Shown here: positions 6,582-7,404 of the stretch, one piece after another
Position numbering within the stretch: the first letter of the stretch is position 1
How the letters are laid out: every line of letters begins with the position of its first letter
From: an uncultured Bacteroidota bacterium
Lineage (GTDB): Bacteria; Bacteroidota; Bacteroidia; UKL13-3
Direction of reading: 5' to 3'
Assembly: GCA_903907885.1 (NCBI GenBank)
Contig: CAIVPY010000575.1
Coordinates: forward strand, 1 to 7,404
Length of the DNA stretch: 7,404 nucleotides
The notes under the pieces: generated by a model
What the model was told of the DNA's origin: nothing
Seen by the model: the letters and a program-made list of their open reading frames with translations, nothing else
Databases searched by the model: none
Made by a program: the position numbers and the translations under genes

Positions 6582-7304
6582 ATGATACCATCTAAAATTA
6601 AAGATTACCGCAACAAAGAGTGTATTCAATACTTGAAAGACACTGTTAGCATTTACAAAGTATTTGACTTAAAAGCATTGAAATTGGACGGATTTGTGAA
6701 CCAATTAGAAACACGCAATGCCTTGTTGGAAGAGTTATTTGAAATAGCTAAGAAAAACGAGAATACCGAAACCATAGAAAGTCTTGACGAAAGACGAGAC
6801 CGTGCCATTGTGGGTATTAGAAAAATTGCTGATGGATATGGCAGTTATTTTGAGATAGACAAGGCGCAGGCCGGCAAATTGATTACCACCCATATCGACA
6901 AATATGGTAGTTCAATTTATAGGATGAATTATTTGGCCGAAACCACTGCCCTAAATGGGGTGCTAAGCGATATGGAAACCGATGGAGCTGTGGTATCCGC
7001 TGTAGCATTATTAGACCTTACGCCTTGGGTGGCCGAGTTGAAGCAAGCCAATATTGAATTTAACAGGATGTATTTGCTGCGCAATACCGATTTGGCAAAC
7101 CAACCCGACCAAAACCTAAGAGATGCCAGAACTGAAATCTACCCTATATTTGATTTGTTGATGGAAAAAACGGCTTCGTATTACTCCGCTTTTGATAAGG
7201 TAGAATATAAAACCATTATGAACCAAATGGACGAACTGACCACAAAATACAACGAAAGTGTGCCTAAGCGCAGCCCAAAACCTAAAACACCGCCTACTGC
7301 TTAG
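6582..7304 (+). CDS. DUF6261-like protein of unknown function
   Basis: This is a 240-residue, probably cytosolic and largely helical protein with no signal peptide or membrane segment. From memory it resembles DUF6261, a family of similar length restricted to Bacteroidota. Shared-looking blocks are ESLDERRDRAIVGIRKIADGY (about 66-86), HIDKYGSSIYRMNYLAETTA (104-123), then a stretch after about 129, and TPWVAELKQANIEFNRMY (147-164). Family members I recall carry the same RRD, DKYG and W-VAEL-x-x-AN signatures. The C-terminal tail VPKRSPKPKTPPTA is short, basic and proline-rich. No catalytic motif is recognisable. The ATG at 6582 follows an A-rich leader (AAAAAAACAAAAAT) typical of Bacteroidota without Shine-Dalgarno. 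Upstream is the hairpin array; downstream is a strong terminator, so it is probably a single-gene transcript. Expression as a real gene is likely; function is unknown. Confidence 0.8.
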   Translation: MIPSKIKDYRNKECIQYLKDTVSIYKVFDLKALKLDGFVNQLETRNALLEELFEIAKKNENTETIESLDERRDRAIVGIRKIADGYGSYFEIDKAQAGKLITTHIDKYGSSIYRMNYLAETTALNGVLSDMETDGAVVSAVALLDLTPWVAELKQANIEFNRMYLLRNTDLANQPDQNLRDARTEIYPIFDLLMEKTASYYSAFDKVEYKTIMNQMDELTTKYNESVPKRSPKPKTPPTA

Positions 7305-7320
7305 GCTTAGGTTACTATAC

Positions 7321-7352
7321 AAAAAAAGCGACTCGAAAGAGTCGCTTTTTTT
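7321..7352. terminator. Strong intrinsic terminator with GAAA loop, probably bidirectional
   Basis: The arms AAAAAAAGCGACTC (7321-7334) and GAGTCGCTTTTTTT (7339-7352) pair perfectly over 14 bp, closing a GAAA tetraloop. The GC core is followed by a T7 run on +, and by symmetry a T7 run on -, so it can stop transcription both ways. It lies 16 bases after the DUF6261-like stop codon. Confidence 0.93.
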
Positions 7353-7385
7353 ACAGCCAGTGCGGGGAAGAACAACCACCCCTAA

Positions 7386-7402
7386 CCCCTCCAAAGGAGG
7401 GG
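7386..7402. repeat. GC-rich palindrome CCCCTCC-AAA-GGAGGGG, REP-like intergenic repeat
   Basis: There are two perfect 7-bp arms around AAA, preceded by ACCCCTAA and cut by the window edge. The composition contrasts sharply with the AT-rich surroundings. I recall very similar elements scattered between genes in many Bacteroidota genomes; this is from memory and was not searched. Copy number cannot be judged from this window, where it occurs once. Confidence 0.65.
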
Positions 7403-7404
7403 AA

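Noticed and set aside
7116..7394. 92-codon minus-strand frame over the DUF6261-like 3' end
   Set aside because: It crosses a strong terminator and the coding strand of a likely real gene; no protein pattern is seen.

Overview
The window looks like low-GC Bacteroidota chromosome. The main evidence is a C-terminal type IX secretion (T9SS) sorting domain at 2774-3293. Further support comes from a DUF4783-like lipoprotein-sized exported protein next to nadC, a DUF6261-like protein, A-rich translation leaders without clear Shine-Dalgarno motifs, and a CCCCTCC-AAA-GGAGGGG repeat of a kind I recall as common between Bacteroidota genes. I cannot assign a genus.

Left part (1-2643) is core metabolism. 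The 3' two thirds of dxs (first enzyme of the non-mevalonate isoprenoid pathway) runs into the window on + and ends 4 bases before the end of a convergent unit on -. That unit reads from right to left: a small exported DUF4783-like protein, then nadC (quinolinate phosphoribosyltransferase of NAD synthesis).

Middle part (2644-6083) is accessory. A perfect 14-bp hairpin follows the 3' remnant of a T9SS-secreted protein, which has an Ig/PKD-like domain and a sorting domain but no 5' half and no signal peptide. Directly upstream on the same strand, in its place, stands a complete 929-residue MmeI-like (type IIL) restriction-modification enzyme with nuclease, adenine methyltransferase and target-recognition regions in one chain. 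The layout suggests that a restriction gene moved in and removed the 5' part of a surface-protein gene.

Right part (6084-7404) holds the most unusual structure. Six tandem 41-bp units (6241-6494) each consist of a 37-nt hairpin with a 3-nt loop plus a 4-nt linker, at a strict 41-bp period. The last hairpin carries paired changes in both arms that preserve pairing. About 90 bases downstream lies a 240-residue DUF6261-like protein of unknown function on +, closed by a strong intrinsic terminator with a GAAA loop. The window ends in the GC-rich palindromic repeat. The hairpin array next to the DUF6261-like gene is the best candidate here for something undescribed; any functional link between them is inference.
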